Below, one piece after another: positions 1-9,710 of a stretch of 64,000 bases of DNA; the first letter of the stretch is position 1, and each line of letters opens with the position of its first letter. The stretch is from Nitrosovibrio sp. Nv6 (GTDB lineage Bacteria > Pseudomonadota > Gammaproteobacteria > Burkholderiales > Nitrosomonadaceae). The stretch lies in contig NZ_FODX01000001.1 in the NCBI RefSeq assembly GCF_900110495.1, positions 310,001-374,000 on the forward strand, in the 5' to 3' direction. The position numbers were made by a program, and so were the translations under genes. Below the pieces are notes generated by a model. That model was not told where the DNA came from and ran no database searches. It saw nothing but the letters and a program-made list of their open reading frames with translations.

Positions 1-241
1 ACCTTCATCAACACGTATTACAGTGTATACGAATTTCGGAGTAAATCGGTTCAAATATAAGGGGAAAAACAGCGTGCCTCGAGCTGTAGCATTCCTGCTA
101 GATAGATGTTTACATTCACTGCCTTAAACAAAGAATTGAAACAAAAACACCTCAGTCCAGGCAGTTTTTTCCATTGGAACTCCCGGGATTGAGGTGTATT
201 ATTCGCGACTGGAATTCCACTCAATATACCGGAGGCTGGTT

Positions 242-586
242 TTGAAAATATCTTACCTGGCAATAGCTTTCTCATTTGGGCTGGCACTGCTGAGCCCGCT
301 ACATGCGCTTGCGGAAAAGACGGGCGAAAATAACGGCGGCGCGGCCGCGGGAATGCCGGCTAACGAAGGTAAAGTCCTATCCACACTGGATGCGCCGGGA
401 TACACCTACATGGAATTGGCAAATACCGAGAAACGTTTCTGGATAGCCGCCCCGACCACAAGAGTTAAGCCGGGTGACCGTGTTCGTTTTGAACAAAGCC
501 TGGTTATGAAAAATTTCAACAGCAAAACGCTGAATCGTACCTTTGATCAAATTATTTTTGTCAATTCAGCAACCGTAATTGACTAG
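242..586 (+). CDS. Small secreted protein of unknown function
   Basis: The reading frame is open from 194, but the best start is TTG at 242. It has GGAGG at 231-235, and translation from there begins directly with a signal peptide (K2, hydrophobic core, Ala-rich cleavage region near residue 24), giving 114 residues. The mature part has a small beta-rich look, with GYTYMEL, a W near the middle, VKPGDRVRF and NFNSKTLNRTFD. This resembles small periplasmic OB-like proteins found near redox genes in proteobacteria (NrfJ-like), an uncertain family link. It is convergent with uvrB. Function is not known; the export signal is the firm part. Confidence 0.7.
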   Translation: MKISYLAIAFSFGLALLSPLHALAEKTGENNGGAAAGMPANEGKVLSTLDAPGYTYMELANTEKRFWIAAPTTRVKPGDRVRFEQSLVMKNFNSKTLNRTFDQIIFVNSATVID

Positions 587-619
587 CTAGATACCACTTT
601 AATATTATTATATAAGTCT

Positions 620-631
620 CTGATAAATCAG
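620..631. terminator. Weak hairpin between convergent genes
   Basis: CTGA-TAAA-TCAG followed by TTTATTT lies between the end of the small secreted protein gene and the end of uvrB. The stem has only four pairs, so this is a weak terminator candidate, supported mainly by its place between convergent stop codons. Confidence 0.25.
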
Positions 632-632
632 T

Positions 633-2720
633 TTATTTAATCGTCCTTCCCGTCTTCCGGCGTTTGTTGGCTGTTTCCGGGTTTTTCTCAGATTCTGGTT
701 CAACAAACCCCACGAAGAGCTTGTTTTTTAATTTCTTTAATTCATCCCGATATTCCGCTGCGCGCTCGAATTCAAGATTTTTCGCTGCATCAAGCATCTG
801 CTTTTCCAGTAGCTTGATTTCTTTGGCCAGTTGCACCTCGCTCATGGAATCGTAGCGCGCCTGTACCTGTGCCGCCTTGAGCTGTTGCTGGGCGGTTTCC
901 ATGTTGTACACCCCATCAATCAAATCCTTGACACGTTTCTGAACGCTGCGAGGCGTAATGCCGTGTTCCTGATTAAACAGGATCTGTTTATTGCGCCGCC
1001 GCTCGGTTTCGTCCATGGCGAGGCGCATTGAATTCGTAATCCTGTCGGCATATAGCAGCGCTGTGCCGTTAATATGGCGGGCGGCACGGCCTATGGTCTG
1101 TATTAACGAACGTTCCGACCGCAGGAAACCTTCCTTGTCGGCGTCCAGTATGGCTACAAGGGAAACTTCCGGTATGTCCAGACCCTCTCGCAGCAGATTG
1201 ATCCCTACCAACACATCGAATTGGCCCAGCCGCAGGTCGCGAATGATTTCCACCCGCTCTACCGTATCGATATCCGAATGAAGATAGCGCACCTTGATGC
1301 CATGATCGGAAAAATAATCGGTCAAATCTTCAGCCATGCGTTTGGTGAGTGTCGTAACCAGTACGCGCTCGCCTTTGGCCGTGCGGAGGTTGACCTCCGA
1401 CATAAGGTCATCGACCTGAGTGGTGGCAGGACGAACCTCGATCTGCGGATCCACCAGACCGGTAGGCCGTACCACCTGCTCTACTACCTGGCCGCTGTGC
1501 ACGCGCTCAAACTCCGCGGGAGTTGCCGAAACAAATACCGTTTGCGGCATGACTTTTCTGAACTCATCGAATCGCAGCGGACGATTGTCCAGCGCTGAGG
1601 GCAGGCGGAAGCCGTAATCCACGAGGTTCTCCTTGCGGGAACGATCACCTTTGTACATGCCGCCTACCTGTGGGACGGTGACGTGACTCTCGTCGATTAC
1701 CATCAGGGTGCTGGGCGGCAGGTAATCGAGGAGGGTGGGTGGTGGCTCTCCCGGATTTTTCCCCGACAAGTGCCGCGAATAGTTCTCGATGCCTTTGCAG
1801 AAGCCCAGTTCGTTAAGCATTTCCAGATCGAAACGGGTGCGTTGTTCGATACGCTGCAGCTCTACCAGTTTGTTGTGCTGCTGGAAAAAGTCCAGGCGTT
1901 CGCGCAGTTCGGTCTTGATCGTTTCGATCGCACGCAGCGTAGTGCTTCTGGGCGTCACATAGTGGCTGGATGGATAAACCGTGTAACGCGATACTTTCCT
2001 CAAGGTTCTGCCGGTGAGCGGATCGAACAGTGTCATGCTTTCCACTTCATCGTCGAACAATGATACGCGCACGGCTGTTTCCGAGCTTTCCGCAGGAAAT
2101 ATGTCAAGCACGTCTCCCCTCACCCTGAAAGTTCCGCGAGAGAATTCGAACTCGTTGCGTTCATACTGCATTTCAATCAGGCGCTGTATAGCCTGGCGTT
2201 GAGTAATCTTTTCGTGCTCGCGCAAATGCAGAATCATCCCGTGGTAGTCCACAGGATCACCGATGCCGTATATGCACGATACGGTAGCAACGATGATAGT
2301 GTCATCCCGCTCGAGCAGCGCCTTCGTTGCGGACAGGCGCATTTGCTCGATATGCTCGTTGATGTTGGAATCCTTCTCGATAAAAAGGTCGCGCGACGGT
2401 ACGTACGCTTCCGGCTGATAATAGTCGTAATAGGAAACGAAATACTCGACCGCGTTTTCCGGGAAAAACTCCCGCATTTCCGCATAGAGCTGCGCGGCCA
2501 GCGTTTTGTTTGGCGCCATGATAATCGCAGGCCGCCCCAGCAGCGCGATCACGTGAGCCATGGTGAAAGTCTTGCCTGAACCCGTCACGCCCAGGAGAGT
2601 TTGAAACGCGAGGCCGTCCTCTATCCCTTCCACGAGTTTGTCGATCGCTTCGGGTTGATCACCGGCAGGCTTGAACGGCTGATGCAGCTTGTAAGGACTA
2701 TTGGGGAAGGTAACGATCAC
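633..2720 (-). CDS. uvrB: Excinuclease ABC subunit B
   Basis: Helicase-like damage-verification subunit of UvrABC nucleotide excision repair in the cytoplasm. The 695 residues match the family length. Walker A GVTGSGKT is at residues 44-51. The aromatic beta-hairpin region with [10 protein letters not shown] is near 95-105. The DESH box is near residue 340, helicase motifs V/VI ([22 protein letters not shown]) follow, and a C-terminal UVR motif for UvrC contact sits near 640-670. The ATG start fits the usual N-terminus. It is a housekeeping gene unrelated to the flagellar locus. It is divergent from the aminotransferase gene, with about 96 bp between their starts for both promoters. Confidence 0.97.
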   Translation of the reverse strand: MIVTFPNSPYKLHQPFKPAGDQPEAIDKLVEGIEDGLAFQTLLGVTGSGKTFTMAHVIALLGRPAIIMAPNKTLAAQLYAEMREFFPENAVEYFVSYYDYYQPEAYVPSRDLFIEKDSNINEHIEQMRLSATKALLERDDTIIVATVSCIYGIGDPVDYHGMILHLREHEKITQRQAIQRLIEMQYERNEFEFSRGTFRVRGDVLDIFPAESSETAVRVSLFDDEVESMTLFDPLTGRTLRKVSRYTVYPSSHYVTPRSTTLRAIETIKTELRERLDFFQQHNKLVELQRIEQRTRFDLEMLNELGFCKGIENYSRHLSGKNPGEPPPTLLDYLPPSTLMVIDESHVTVPQVGGMYKGDRSRKENLVDYGFRLPSALDNRPLRFDEFRKVMPQTVFVSATPAEFERVHSGQVVEQVVRPTGLVDPQIEVRPATTQVDDLMSEVNLRTAKGERVLVTTLTKRMAEDLTDYFSDHGIKVRYLHSDIDTVERVEIIRDLRLGQFDVLVGINLLREGLDIPEVSLVAILDADKEGFLRSERSLIQTIGRAARHINGTALLYADRITNSMRLAMDETERRRNKQILFNQEHGITPRSVQKRVKDLIDGVYNMETAQQQLKAAQVQARYDSMSEVQLAKEIKLLEKQMLDAAKNLEFERAAEYRDELKKLKNKLFVGFVEPESEKNPETANKRRKTGRTIK

Positions 2721-2816
2721 GGGTATAATTTGCGGACCGAATCAGGTTTTTCTTCAGCTTGGTTTTCGGCAATTTTATCATGCAGACGCCCGTCGCATCG
2801 GCTTAAGGACATTATC

Positions 2817-4007
2817 GTGGAACTCTCAAAGCGCGTTCAGGCCATAAGGCCCTCCCCCACCCTGGCCGTAACTGCCCGAGCTGCCCGGCTCAAGGCGGAA
2901 GGCCGGGACATCATCGGGCTTGGAGCCGGCGAGCCCGATTTCGATACCCCGCAACATATCAAGGATGCGGCCATTATCGCCATTAACAAAGGTTTTACAA
3001 AATACACGGCGGTGGGCGGCACACCAGGCCTCAAGAATGCCATTATCGCCAAGTTCAAGCGCGACAACGGATTTGATTACACTGCCAGTCAAATCCTGGT
3101 TTCTTGCGGTGGAAAGCAAAGCTTCTTCAACCTGACACTTTCCTTCATCAATCCTGGTGATGAAGTCATCATACCCGCGCCCTTCTGGGTTTCCTATCCC
3201 GACATCGTTCTTATCGCAGAGGGCAAGCCCGTAATCGTCGAGGCGGGTATCGAGCAAGGTTTCAAAATAACCGCGGCGCAACTGGAACAAGCCATCACCC
3301 CCAGAACCAGAATGTTCGTCATGAACAGCCCCAGCAATCCCTCTGGTGCGGTTTATACATTGGATGAGCTGAAGGCCCTGGGCGAAGTTCTGCTCAAACA
3401 CCCGGATATCCTGGTTGCCACCGATGACATGTACGAACATATTCTGCTTTCCAATGGCAAATTCGTGAATATCCTCAACGCATGTCCTGATCTGTATCCA
3501 CGGACCGTGGTACTCAATGGAGTGTCCAAGGCATACGCAATGACCGGCTGGCGCATCGGTTATTGCGGGGGCCCGCAGCACATCATCGCCGCAATGGAGA
3601 ACGTTCAGTCCCAGAGTACTTCCAACCCCACTTCCATTTCACAGGCCGCCGCCGAAATAGCGCTTAACGGCGACCAATCGTGTATTGCACCCATGGTGAC
3701 AGCCTTCAAGGAACGCAACCGGTTCGTGACCGATGCGCTCAACGCCATTCCGGGCATCAAGTGCCTGTTGTCAGCGGGCGCATTCTACGCCTTTGCCGAT
3801 GTCAGGGAGGCCATAAGCGGGGTGCATGCCAAAGGGAAAATCAAGGATTGCAGCGATATCGCGCTCAGCGAATATCTGCTGGAACAAGGGGTTGCGGTGG
3901 TACCTGGATCCGCATTCGGCAGTGAAGGATATATCCGGCTTTCCTTCGCCACCACCATGACCAACCTGGAAAACGCACTCGGCCGCATCGCGAAAGCGTT
4001 GGCCTGA
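2817..4007 (+). CDS. Pyridoxal-phosphate aminotransferase, aspartate aminotransferase type
   Basis: Class I fold-type I aminotransferase, probably moving amino groups between aspartate (or a related amino acid) and 2-oxoglutarate. The frame is open from 2601, but homologous sequence begins at GTG 2817, with AAGGAC just upstream, giving 396 residues. The PLP-binding lysine is K238 in NGVSKAYAMTGWRIG. The cofactor-site NPSG (SPSNPSGAVY, about 171-180) and the GAGEPDFDTP substrate motif near the N-terminus are present. Family assignment is firm; substrate preference (Asp, or a broader Ib-type enzyme) cannot be read from the sequence. It is transcribed away from uvrB. Confidence 0.93.
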   Translation: MELSKRVQAIRPSPTLAVTARAARLKAEGRDIIGLGAGEPDFDTPQHIKDAAIIAINKGFTKYTAVGGTPGLKNAIIAKFKRDNGFDYTASQILVSCGGKQSFFNLTLSFINPGDEVIIPAPFWVSYPDIVLIAEGKPVIVEAGIEQGFKITAAQLEQAITPRTRMFVMNSPSNPSGAVYTLDELKALGEVLLKHPDILVATDDMYEHILLSNGKFVNILNACPDLYPRTVVLNGVSKAYAMTGWRIGYCGGPQHIIAAMENVQSQSTSNPTSISQAAAEIALNGDQSCIAPMVTAFKERNRFVTDALNAIPGIKCLLSAGAFYAFADVREAISGVHAKGKIKDCSDIALSEYLLEQGVAVVPGSAFGSEGYIRLSFATTMTNLENALGRIAKALA

Positions 4008-4074
4008 AAACTGAAGGTGCAAGCGAGGAGGCTCTGGCGTCTGAGAGGGGATCGATTTCTCAGGAGGAGCACAA

Positions 4075-4137
4075 ATGCTGAATATTCTAAAGCCTTTTGG
4101 CGACCCGTGTTTCAGGCCGCGGCATCAACGCCATTAA
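4075..4137 (+). CDS. Possible 20-residue ORF behind a strong ribosome-binding site
   Basis: AGGAGGAG lies seven bases before ATG 4075, an unusually good ribosome-binding site in otherwise empty sequence, and the frame runs 20 codons to TAA. The peptide (MLNILKPFGD...) is not recognised. It could be a real micro-ORF behind the aminotransferase gene, or the 5' stub of a gene lost by deletion. The rest of 4008-4254 shows no other feature. Confidence 0.2.
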   Translation: MLNILKPFGDPCFRPRHQRH

Positions 4138-4254
4138 CGCTGCCGAACTTGAAATAGTCCTGTGCGGGGGCGGCAGCGGAATATCGGTTCCAGGCGCGGC
4201 GAGAGGCAGGGAAACATTTGCGACATGGCATTCCCATTTCTCTCCCACCGATTT

Positions 4255-5343
4255 TTACCAGTATCCCGGCGGCACCATGTAGAGTCCCGTATCCCATTTC
4301 CATTCCCTGACGGAATTTTCGGTCATCGCATTCTTATCATCCGGCTGCGCGGTCCAGTGGAAATCGCATACGCTCCCCTTATGCCCGACAAAGGTATGTA
4401 TGCCCCCGTTTGCCACGCCAACGAAGAATGGTACATTCTCCAGCTTTTCCAACAGTGCTTCGGTTTTCCTGTCCGGCGTGACGCCGCGGTAGCCCGTGAT
4501 GACTGCGTCGCAACGTACACCTGCCGAACCGGGCACGGGCGATTTCCATACGCGCGCGCCCGCTTTTGCCATGTTAAGCGCGCCTAGTTTTTCGCGTTCG
4601 CCCGAATCCTCAAGATCGCCGGCAGTGCGCGGACAATAAAACACGGCGGTCCAGCCGTCCTTCTGCAATTCTTCACAGAGGACGGTCCCCCGCAGATCAG
4701 CATCCTTCACTCTACTGCTTATCTCGGCAAACCGTGCCTCAATCCCGGCGCCTTCATAGGCCGCTTTCACGTTATCCATCACCCAGCCGATACACGAGCT
4801 TTCCCGAATACGGGCAGCCCGTCCCGACGGGTTTTCTATGACAACGGCGCCGGGCTCGATCGATCCCATTCGCCAGTTACCGGCGCTCATCGCGTCTATC
4901 TGCGTCTGTAGGCCGGGGCGGTCGCCTCTCAGAATTGCATCATGAAAGGGCGAATGGTCCCCGTAGTAGAGGCCCACACCGGTTTGCTCGATGGCAGTCT
5001 TATGCGCGCTGCTGTTTTCAGTGATGCTCTTGTCACCGAGTTCCGCAACCTTCCTCCAGCTTACCGTCTCTTCGCCCATGGTCGCGGTACTTCCCGTTTT
5101 GGCGAACAACCATTCGGCAATGGACAAGGCAGGTTGATCGGAAATCGTATTGACATTGCCATCACGGTCGTAGTTATCGATAATCTCCCATAACTTTTCA
5201 AGATTCTGCATCGTACCTTTGATAAACCCGTTATCCGAGATGCTCCCCACATCCAACTCTGGATAAACGCTCTGCAGTTCGACGGTATTAATGGGTTTTC
5301 CCTTCAAGCGACTGATAAAAGTGGCATGGTCGAGTATGGGCAT
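4255..5343 (-). CDS. Hypothetical protein, 362 residues
   Basis: Not recognised. The frame extends to a TTG at 5358, but ATG 5343 is preferred, with GGGGAA about seven bases upstream. The protein appears soluble and cytoplasmic, with no signal peptide or membrane segment. Near residue 60 is NYDRDGNVNTIS, which fits an EF-hand-like calcium loop (N-x-D-x-D-G) but lacks the final Glu, so calcium binding is only a guess. Cysteines are scattered in the second half (SSCIGW, VLCEEL, YCPRT, VRCDA, SVCDF). It stands alone between the aminotransferase and PEP-CTERM genes, facing the former. Codon use looks like its neighbours'. Confidence 0.7.
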   Translation of the reverse strand: MPILDHATFISRLKGKPINTVELQSVYPELDVGSISDNGFIKGTMQNLEKLWEIIDNYDRDGNVNTISDQPALSIAEWLFAKTGSTATMGEETVSWRKVAELGDKSITENSSAHKTAIEQTGVGLYYGDHSPFHDAILRGDRPGLQTQIDAMSAGNWRMGSIEPGAVVIENPSGRAARIRESSCIGWVMDNVKAAYEGAGIEARFAEISSRVKDADLRGTVLCEELQKDGWTAVFYCPRTAGDLEDSGEREKLGALNMAKAGARVWKSPVPGSAGVRCDAVITGYRGVTPDRKTEALLEKLENVPFFVGVANGGIHTFVGHKGSVCDFHWTAQPDDKNAMTENSVREWKWDTGLYMVPPGYW

Positions 5344-5815
5344 CCTGTAATTCCCCAAAGCACGTTAAGACGGTGTGGGTTAAAGGCGGAGATTGCTTAC
5401 CGTTTTTTCTTGCCGAATGATTTACTCTAGCAGCAATTGGGAAAAGTTCAATTTTGGTTATCCAACGGCGCACGCGCCCCGGTTCCTGCCGGTGCTATTC
5501 CAGGGATATGAACCATCAGGCCATCGCAACCCCGCCGAATGCGGCCTGGATGTATTCAATACCCGCTCGCCATCAACTCCCAAATCTCGAGAGTCCGTCG
5601 GGACTTTCACCTTATACTCATGCGGGCGAAAGCCGGGCTGAATCAAAAATTAAAAAACCAACGGGGAAGAGTGGTTATAAAGTCTTGACATATTTCCTAT
5701 TGTTCGGTTGACGCCGAAGGTCAGGCGTTATAAATTCGCATCCGGAGCTAAACCTCCGGGAGTTTTGGACAGGATACGATAATTGAAGCGCCATCCCCAA
5801 ATAGAAGGAGTTAAC
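5344..5815. other. Intergenic region, divergent
   Basis: This is 472 bases between the starts of the hypothetical gene and the PEP-CTERM gene. No ORF here looks like a protein. A possible promoter for the PEP-CTERM gene is TTGACG at 5708-5713 with TATAAA at 5729-5734, but the 15-base spacing is short; a second TTGACA begins near 5684. No repeat or RNA gene was recognised. Confidence 0.35.
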
Positions 5816-6604
5816 TTGAAAACAGCCAATTCAAATCTAATAAGGCGTGCATTAGTCTCGACGCTGGCAATCACATCAGTTATCGCGCCTCTGACTGCCG
5901 TAGAGGGAGCAGCCCTGACTATTAGCGGAATCACTCAGGAGCAGGTAGGTTACAGACCTGACTGCGCATCGCAGTTTGGAGGCACGACCACCGGTATTGG
6001 AACCAGCTCTCTCCTAGGTCGGGTTTCGTTTGAGACTAATGATTGCATCACTCCTATCGATGACTACTTCGCTTTTACCGGAACAATGATATTTACGGTA
6101 TCGAATGGAAATGAGTTGTTTGCCGACTATAGCGGTTTCTTTACTCCAACGCCTTATCTACCGATATTTACCTTGACGGACTCCATCTTCAAGATAACGG
6201 GTGGAACCGGCAGTTTCCAGAGAGCAACAGGAGGTGGAATATTACAGGGCGGGCAAAATATCCTGACAGGTCAGGGGTTAATGCAGGCAACGGGAACCAT
6301 ATCAGATTACAAGAAATATAGGGAAAAGTCAGACAGGGATACGTTTGGCCCATCATTTTCGAATTTGCGTACGGTTGGCAGCATTGATGATACAGCGGTT
6401 ATGCACGGGTCAGGTGACGAGGTTGCCGCCGTCAGTCTGGTGCCCGGTTCTCTTACTCTTGGCGACTATTTCTACCCGGATCAGAGCGGACAGTTACTTG
6501 CGATAAACGACCTACCCGAATCGGGTTCCTTGAGCCTGCTGGGAATCGGCCTCGCCAGCCTTGCGGTTATACGTCGCCGCAAGCTATCAAAAGCACGCGA
6601 CTGA
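5816..6604 (+). CDS. PEP-CTERM sorting-domain exoprotein
   Basis: Exported protein with a C-terminal PEP-CTERM-type tail. The tail has PESGS, then a hydrophobic segment (LSLLGIGLASLAV), then the basic stop IRRRK. This signal is processed by the exosortase/EpsH system and is linked to exopolysaccharide and biofilm surfaces. The best start is TTG 5816, with AAGGAG at 5805-5810, giving 262 residues. It begins with a signal peptide that ends around AVEGAA. The middle carries no domain I recognise and is rich in Gly, Thr and Ser. The PESG in place of the usual PEPG is a tolerated variant. No exosortase gene is in the window. Confidence 0.85.
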   Translation: MKTANSNLIRRALVSTLAITSVIAPLTAVEGAALTISGITQEQVGYRPDCASQFGGTTTGIGTSSLLGRVSFETNDCITPIDDYFAFTGTMIFTVSNGNELFADYSGFFTPTPYLPIFTLTDSIFKITGGTGSFQRATGGGILQGGQNILTGQGLMQATGTISDYKKYREKSDRDTFGPSFSNLRTVGSIDDTAVMHGSGDEVAAVSLVPGSLTLGDYFYPDQSGQLLAINDLPESGSLSLLGIGLASLAVIRRRKLSKARD

Positions 6605-6694
6605 TTTTTAGAACATGAGGCCAGATAGTTCCATTTATTATCAGATATGGCTTTTCGGGCAAACCTTGAACAGGTAATGACAATAGAATGACGA

Positions 6695-7507
6695 TCAGGA
6701 TGGCGGCATGGGGCCTGGGGAGGAAGGGCGAGCGGCACGAGCAATCTCCAGCATGGTTTCCAGCCCTTCCGTGATCAATTGTTCGATCACCGGAGTAAAG
6801 TATGGAAGCGACAGCATCAGCACTACCATGCCGACCATCAGCGTGATCGGAAAACCGACAGCGAAGATATTGAGTTGGGGGGAGGCGCGAGTCAGAATGC
6901 CCAGCGCCAGATTGACAATGAGCAGCGCGGCGACGACCGGCAGCGCGAGTTTCAGGCCTGCCAGAAAAATCGTGCCTCCCCAGTCGGCAAGCTTCTTCCA
7001 CCCGACAGCTGAAAAGGGCTCGATGGAAATAGGAAATGCAGTAAAACTTTCGGCCAGTACCGACAGCATCAGCAGATGACCGTTTAAGGAAAGAAATGTA
7101 AGCGTCGCCAGCAGGCCAAGGAATTTGCCCACTACCAGCGTGCTGCCATCGCTCTGGGGGGTAAAGAGCGTTGCGAAACCCAGGCCCATTTGCAGGCCCG
7201 CTATTTCTCCGGCCAGCTCCACAGCGCTGAAAACGATTCGCATCGCGAAGCCCATCGCCAGTCCTATCACGATCTGCTGGCTCAGCACCAGCAGTCCCTC
7301 GGGCGAGGCCGGTTCTACGTTGGGCAACGGCCCGACGGCTGGTGCTATAACGAGCGTAATAAGCACGCCCAGCCCGATCTTCACCCGCGTGGGAGTAGCC
7401 ATGTTTCCCAGAACCGGCGTCGCCGCCAATAATGCCAGAACGCGGGCAAGCGGCCAGAGGAAAGCGATCAGCCAGGCGTTAAGATCGGCAGAACTGAAAG
7501 TGATCAT
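6695..7507 (-). CDS. fliR: Flagellar export gate protein FliR
   Basis: Integral membrane component of the flagellar type III export gate, assembling with FliP and FliQ as the FliP5Q4R1 core inside the MS ring. The 270 residues hold about six hydrophobic segments. The family pattern near the N-terminus (RVLALLAATPVLGN then PTRVKIGLGVLI) and the GLQMGLGFATLF stretch near residue 105-115 are clear. The ATG is 43 bases after fliQ. It is the last gene of the fliLMNOPQR run and faces the PEP-CTERM gene tail to tail. No strong terminator is visible in the 90-base gap. Confidence 0.96.
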   Translation of the reverse strand: MITFSSADLNAWLIAFLWPLARVLALLAATPVLGNMATPTRVKIGLGVLITLVIAPAVGPLPNVEPASPEGLLVLSQQIVIGLAMGFAMRIVFSAVELAGEIAGLQMGLGFATLFTPQSDGSTLVVGKFLGLLATLTFLSLNGHLLMLSVLAESFTAFPISIEPFSAVGWKKLADWGGTIFLAGLKLALPVVAALLIVNLALGILTRASPQLNIFAVGFPITLMVGMVVLMLSLPYFTPVIEQLITEGLETMLEIARAARPSSPGPMPPS

Positions 7508-7550
7508 TTTTCCCGATGCTGGGATGCACGATACCCCGGCGTTGCAATCG

Positions 7551-7820
7551 CTAGATCACCAGCGCCGGAATTCCCTCAAACACCTGCCGCATATAATCGA
7601 GCATTACTGAGAGCATCCACGGCCCAGCCAGCACCAGCGCGGCAAATAGCGCAACAAGCTTGGGAATGAAAGAGAGCGTCATCTCGTTGATTTGGGTGGC
7701 GGCCTGGAAAATGCTTACCAGCAGGCCGGTCGCCAACGCAACCAGCAACAGCGGAGCGGAAATCATCAGGGTTACTTCCATGGCCTTCTGGCCCAGCGTC
7801 ATTACACTTTCCGGGGTCAT
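7551..7820 (-). CDS. fliQ: Flagellar export gate protein FliQ
   Basis: 89-residue export-gate protein with two membrane helices (about 15-40 and 52-75), the normal FliQ length. The conserved pattern includes LGLVSIFQAATQINE-like residues (here GLLVSIFQAATQINEMTLSF) and FIPKL just after. It packs around FliP/FliR in the export channel. It lies between fliP and fliR with short gaps (64 and 43 bases), so translation is probably from one operon mRNA. Confidence 0.97.
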   Translation of the reverse strand: MTPESVMTLGQKAMEVTLMISAPLLLVALATGLLVSIFQAATQINEMTLSFIPKLVALFAALVLAGPWMLSVMLDYMRQVFEGIPALVI

Positions 7821-7884
7821 CGTTTTTTCCTTAAAAATCGACCGGAGTTAACTGTCTGATCGATCATTGTTTCTCTCTTGCGCA

Positions 7885-8664
7885 TCAATAAAAACTCTCC
7901 GCCAGTGAACCGATCAGCATGTGCCATCCGTCGACCAGCACAAACAGCATGATCTTGAACGGCAATGCCACGAGAGCGGGCGAGACCATCATCATGCCCA
8001 TGGACATGAGCACTGAAGCGACAACCATGTCGATAATGAGAAAGGGAATGAATACGGCAAAGCCGATTTGAAATGCGGTTTTCAATTCGCTGGTGACAAA
8101 GGCCGGGGCAAGTACCCGCAAAGGCACGTCTTCCGGTCCGTTCAATTGCGGAACGCCGGAGAGCTTGACGAACAGCGCCAGGTCCGCTTCGCGGGTCTGT
8201 TTCATCATGAATGTTTTGAGCGGCGCCGTACCTCTCTCCAGCGCCTGGGCCATCGTTATCTTGTTATCGGTGTACGGTTGGTAGGCGTCTTCGTAAATCC
8301 TGTCAAATACAGGACCCATGACGAAAAAAGTAAGAAACAGCGCAAGCCCGACGAGCACCTGGTTGGGCGGCGACGATTGCGTGCCAAGGGCCTGGCGCAA
8401 CAGCGAAAGCACGATGATGATGCGGGTAAAGCCGGTCATCATCAGCAGCGCAGCCGGCAGGAAAGTGAGCGATGTCAGCAGCAGCAGGGTTTGCAGACTC
8501 AGGGAATAGTTTTGCCCTCCTCCCGGAGCCGGCGTGCTGGTGAACGCGGGAAGACCCGGCGTTTGCGCCAATGCGAATAACGGCGCGGCAAGCAACACCA
8601 TCCCAACCGCGATTCCCGGTGCGATGCGCGCCCCGGAGAGCTTGTTCATCCCTTTCTTAGTCAT
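7885..8664 (-). CDS. fliP: Flagellar export gate protein FliP
   Basis: Core pore subunit of the flagellar type III export gate. The 259 residues include a cleavable signal peptide (typical of FliP, ending near ALAQ). Membrane segments follow near 45-75, 90-110, 195-215 and 225-245. Family motifs [15 protein letters not shown] and [16 protein letters not shown] are intact. The start overlaps the end of fliO by eight bases, implying coupled translation. Confidence 0.97.
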   Translation of the reverse strand: MTKKGMNKLSGARIAPGIAVGMVLLAAPLFALAQTPGLPAFTSTPAPGGGQNYSLSLQTLLLLTSLTFLPAALLMMTGFTRIIIVLSLLRQALGTQSSPPNQVLVGLALFLTFFVMGPVFDRIYEDAYQPYTDNKITMAQALERGTAPLKTFMMKQTREADLALFVKLSGVPQLNGPEDVPLRVLAPAFVTSELKTAFQIGFAVFIPFLIIDMVVASVLMSMGMMMVSPALVALPFKIMLFVLVDGWHMLIGSLAESFY

Positions 8665-9181
8665 GCTGCTCTCTACCGCGCTTGTCGATCATTCGCCTGA
8701 ACCATTCGGAAAAACGTGCATCTGTCCCGGTCCCGCCGCCAGTACTGGCGATATCACCAGTACTGCCGGTAATCTCACCTTTCGGCATGCTGTGCAATGC
8801 CGTCACATGACCTGGCGCAACACCAATTACCAGCCAGGTATTCGCAACTTCCACCAGCACCACCCGCTCACGCTGACCTACAGCGGAGCCGCCGATAACC
8901 TTGATTGCGCCGGCGGAGTTCCGTTGCATACCGCCGAAACGCCTCATAAGCCACGCGCAACCAGCCATTACCGCCAGCACCAGCCCCAGACCAATCATGA
9001 CCTGAAGCATGCTGGTCCCGGAAGCGGCGCCCCCGGCTGACGCTGTTTGTGCCAGGGAATTGGCCGGCAACGCGTAAGAGGAGCCGGCTAGCCCCGGCAC
9101 AAGAAAACGCTTCAACCCCGCCAGTAAACTTCCCGCCCGGGGCGAGACTTCGATAGAGCAAGATGTATTGGTCGGAATCAT
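8657..9181 (-). CDS. fliO: Flagellar export-gate assembly protein FliO
   Basis: Scaffold protein that helps FliP oligomerise during export-gate assembly. The 174 residues have one central membrane helix (about 58-78, ending in WLMRRFGG), then the conserved small domain with [12 protein letters not shown] and [15 protein letters not shown]. The N-terminal 50 residues are poorly conserved, so an internal start is possible. It overlaps fliP by eight bases and follows fliN by 73 bases. Confidence 0.9.
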   Translation of the reverse strand: MIPTNTSCSIEVSPRAGSLLAGLKRFLVPGLAGSSYALPANSLAQTASAGGAASGTSMLQVMIGLGLVLAVMAGCAWLMRRFGGMQRNSAGAIKVIGGSAVGQRERVVLVEVANTWLVIGVAPGHVTALHSMPKGEITGSTGDIASTGGGTGTDARFSEWFRRMIDKRGREQHD

Positions 9182-9254
9182 GGGTTTCTATGCGTGGCAA
9201 TGCGAGTTCGCTCAGTACTCATCTGTTTCACACCCAGGATCAGGCTTTCAGGAT

Positions 9255-9710
9255 TTAGCGGTTTAATTTACGAATCCGCTCGCTCGGTGTAATGATGTCG
9301 GTCAGGCGGATACCGAATTTTTCATTGACCACGACAACCTCGCCCTGGGCAATCAGATAGCCGTTGACCAGCACATCCATCGGCTCCCCGGCCAGGCCGT
9401 CCAGTTCGACCACGGAACCTTGCGCCAGTTGGAGCAGGTTCTTGATGGCGATCTTGGTCCGTCCCAGTTGCACGGTGAGCTGGACGGGTATATCCATTAT
9501 CATGTCAATGTCATTTTGAATCTGCACCTTTTGCGTGCCGGTGAATTGCTCGAAAATCGGTGCCGGATCGCCATCGGCGGCAGCGGTGGCGGCATCTTCC
9601 CGCTCGGTCGTTAAAGGTGCGGAATTGGCTTGGGTTGCGGACACGTTCATCTCCTCGGGTTTATTCGTAAAAGGTCGCTTGGACAGGTTGCGGCGTTCGG
9701 CTGAGCTCAT
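9255..9710 (-). CDS. fliN: Flagellar motor switch protein FliN
   Basis: C-ring component at the base of the switch, which also anchors the export ATPase complex through FliH. The C-terminal SpoA domain (about residues 72-150) is clear: DIPVQLTVQLGRTKI, LLQLAQGSVVELD, EPMDVLVNG and FGIRLTDI. The N-terminal 65 residues are a variable, Ala-rich extension. The ATG at 9710 overlaps the fliM stop as ATGA, favouring coupled translation. A later Met (near 9650) has GAGGAG touching it and is less suitable. Confidence 0.96.
   Translation of the reverse strand: MSSAERRNLSKRPFTNKPEEMNVSATQANSAPLTTEREDAATAAADGDPAPIFEQFTGTQKVQIQNDIDMIMDIPVQLTVQLGRTKIAIKNLLQLAQGSVVELDGLAGEPMDVLVNGYLIAQGEVVVVNEKFGIRLTDIITPSERIRKLNR

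Noticed and set aside
2601..2816. N-terminal extension of the aminotransferase
   Set aside because: It is antisense to uvrB, and homologous sequence begins at GTG 2817.
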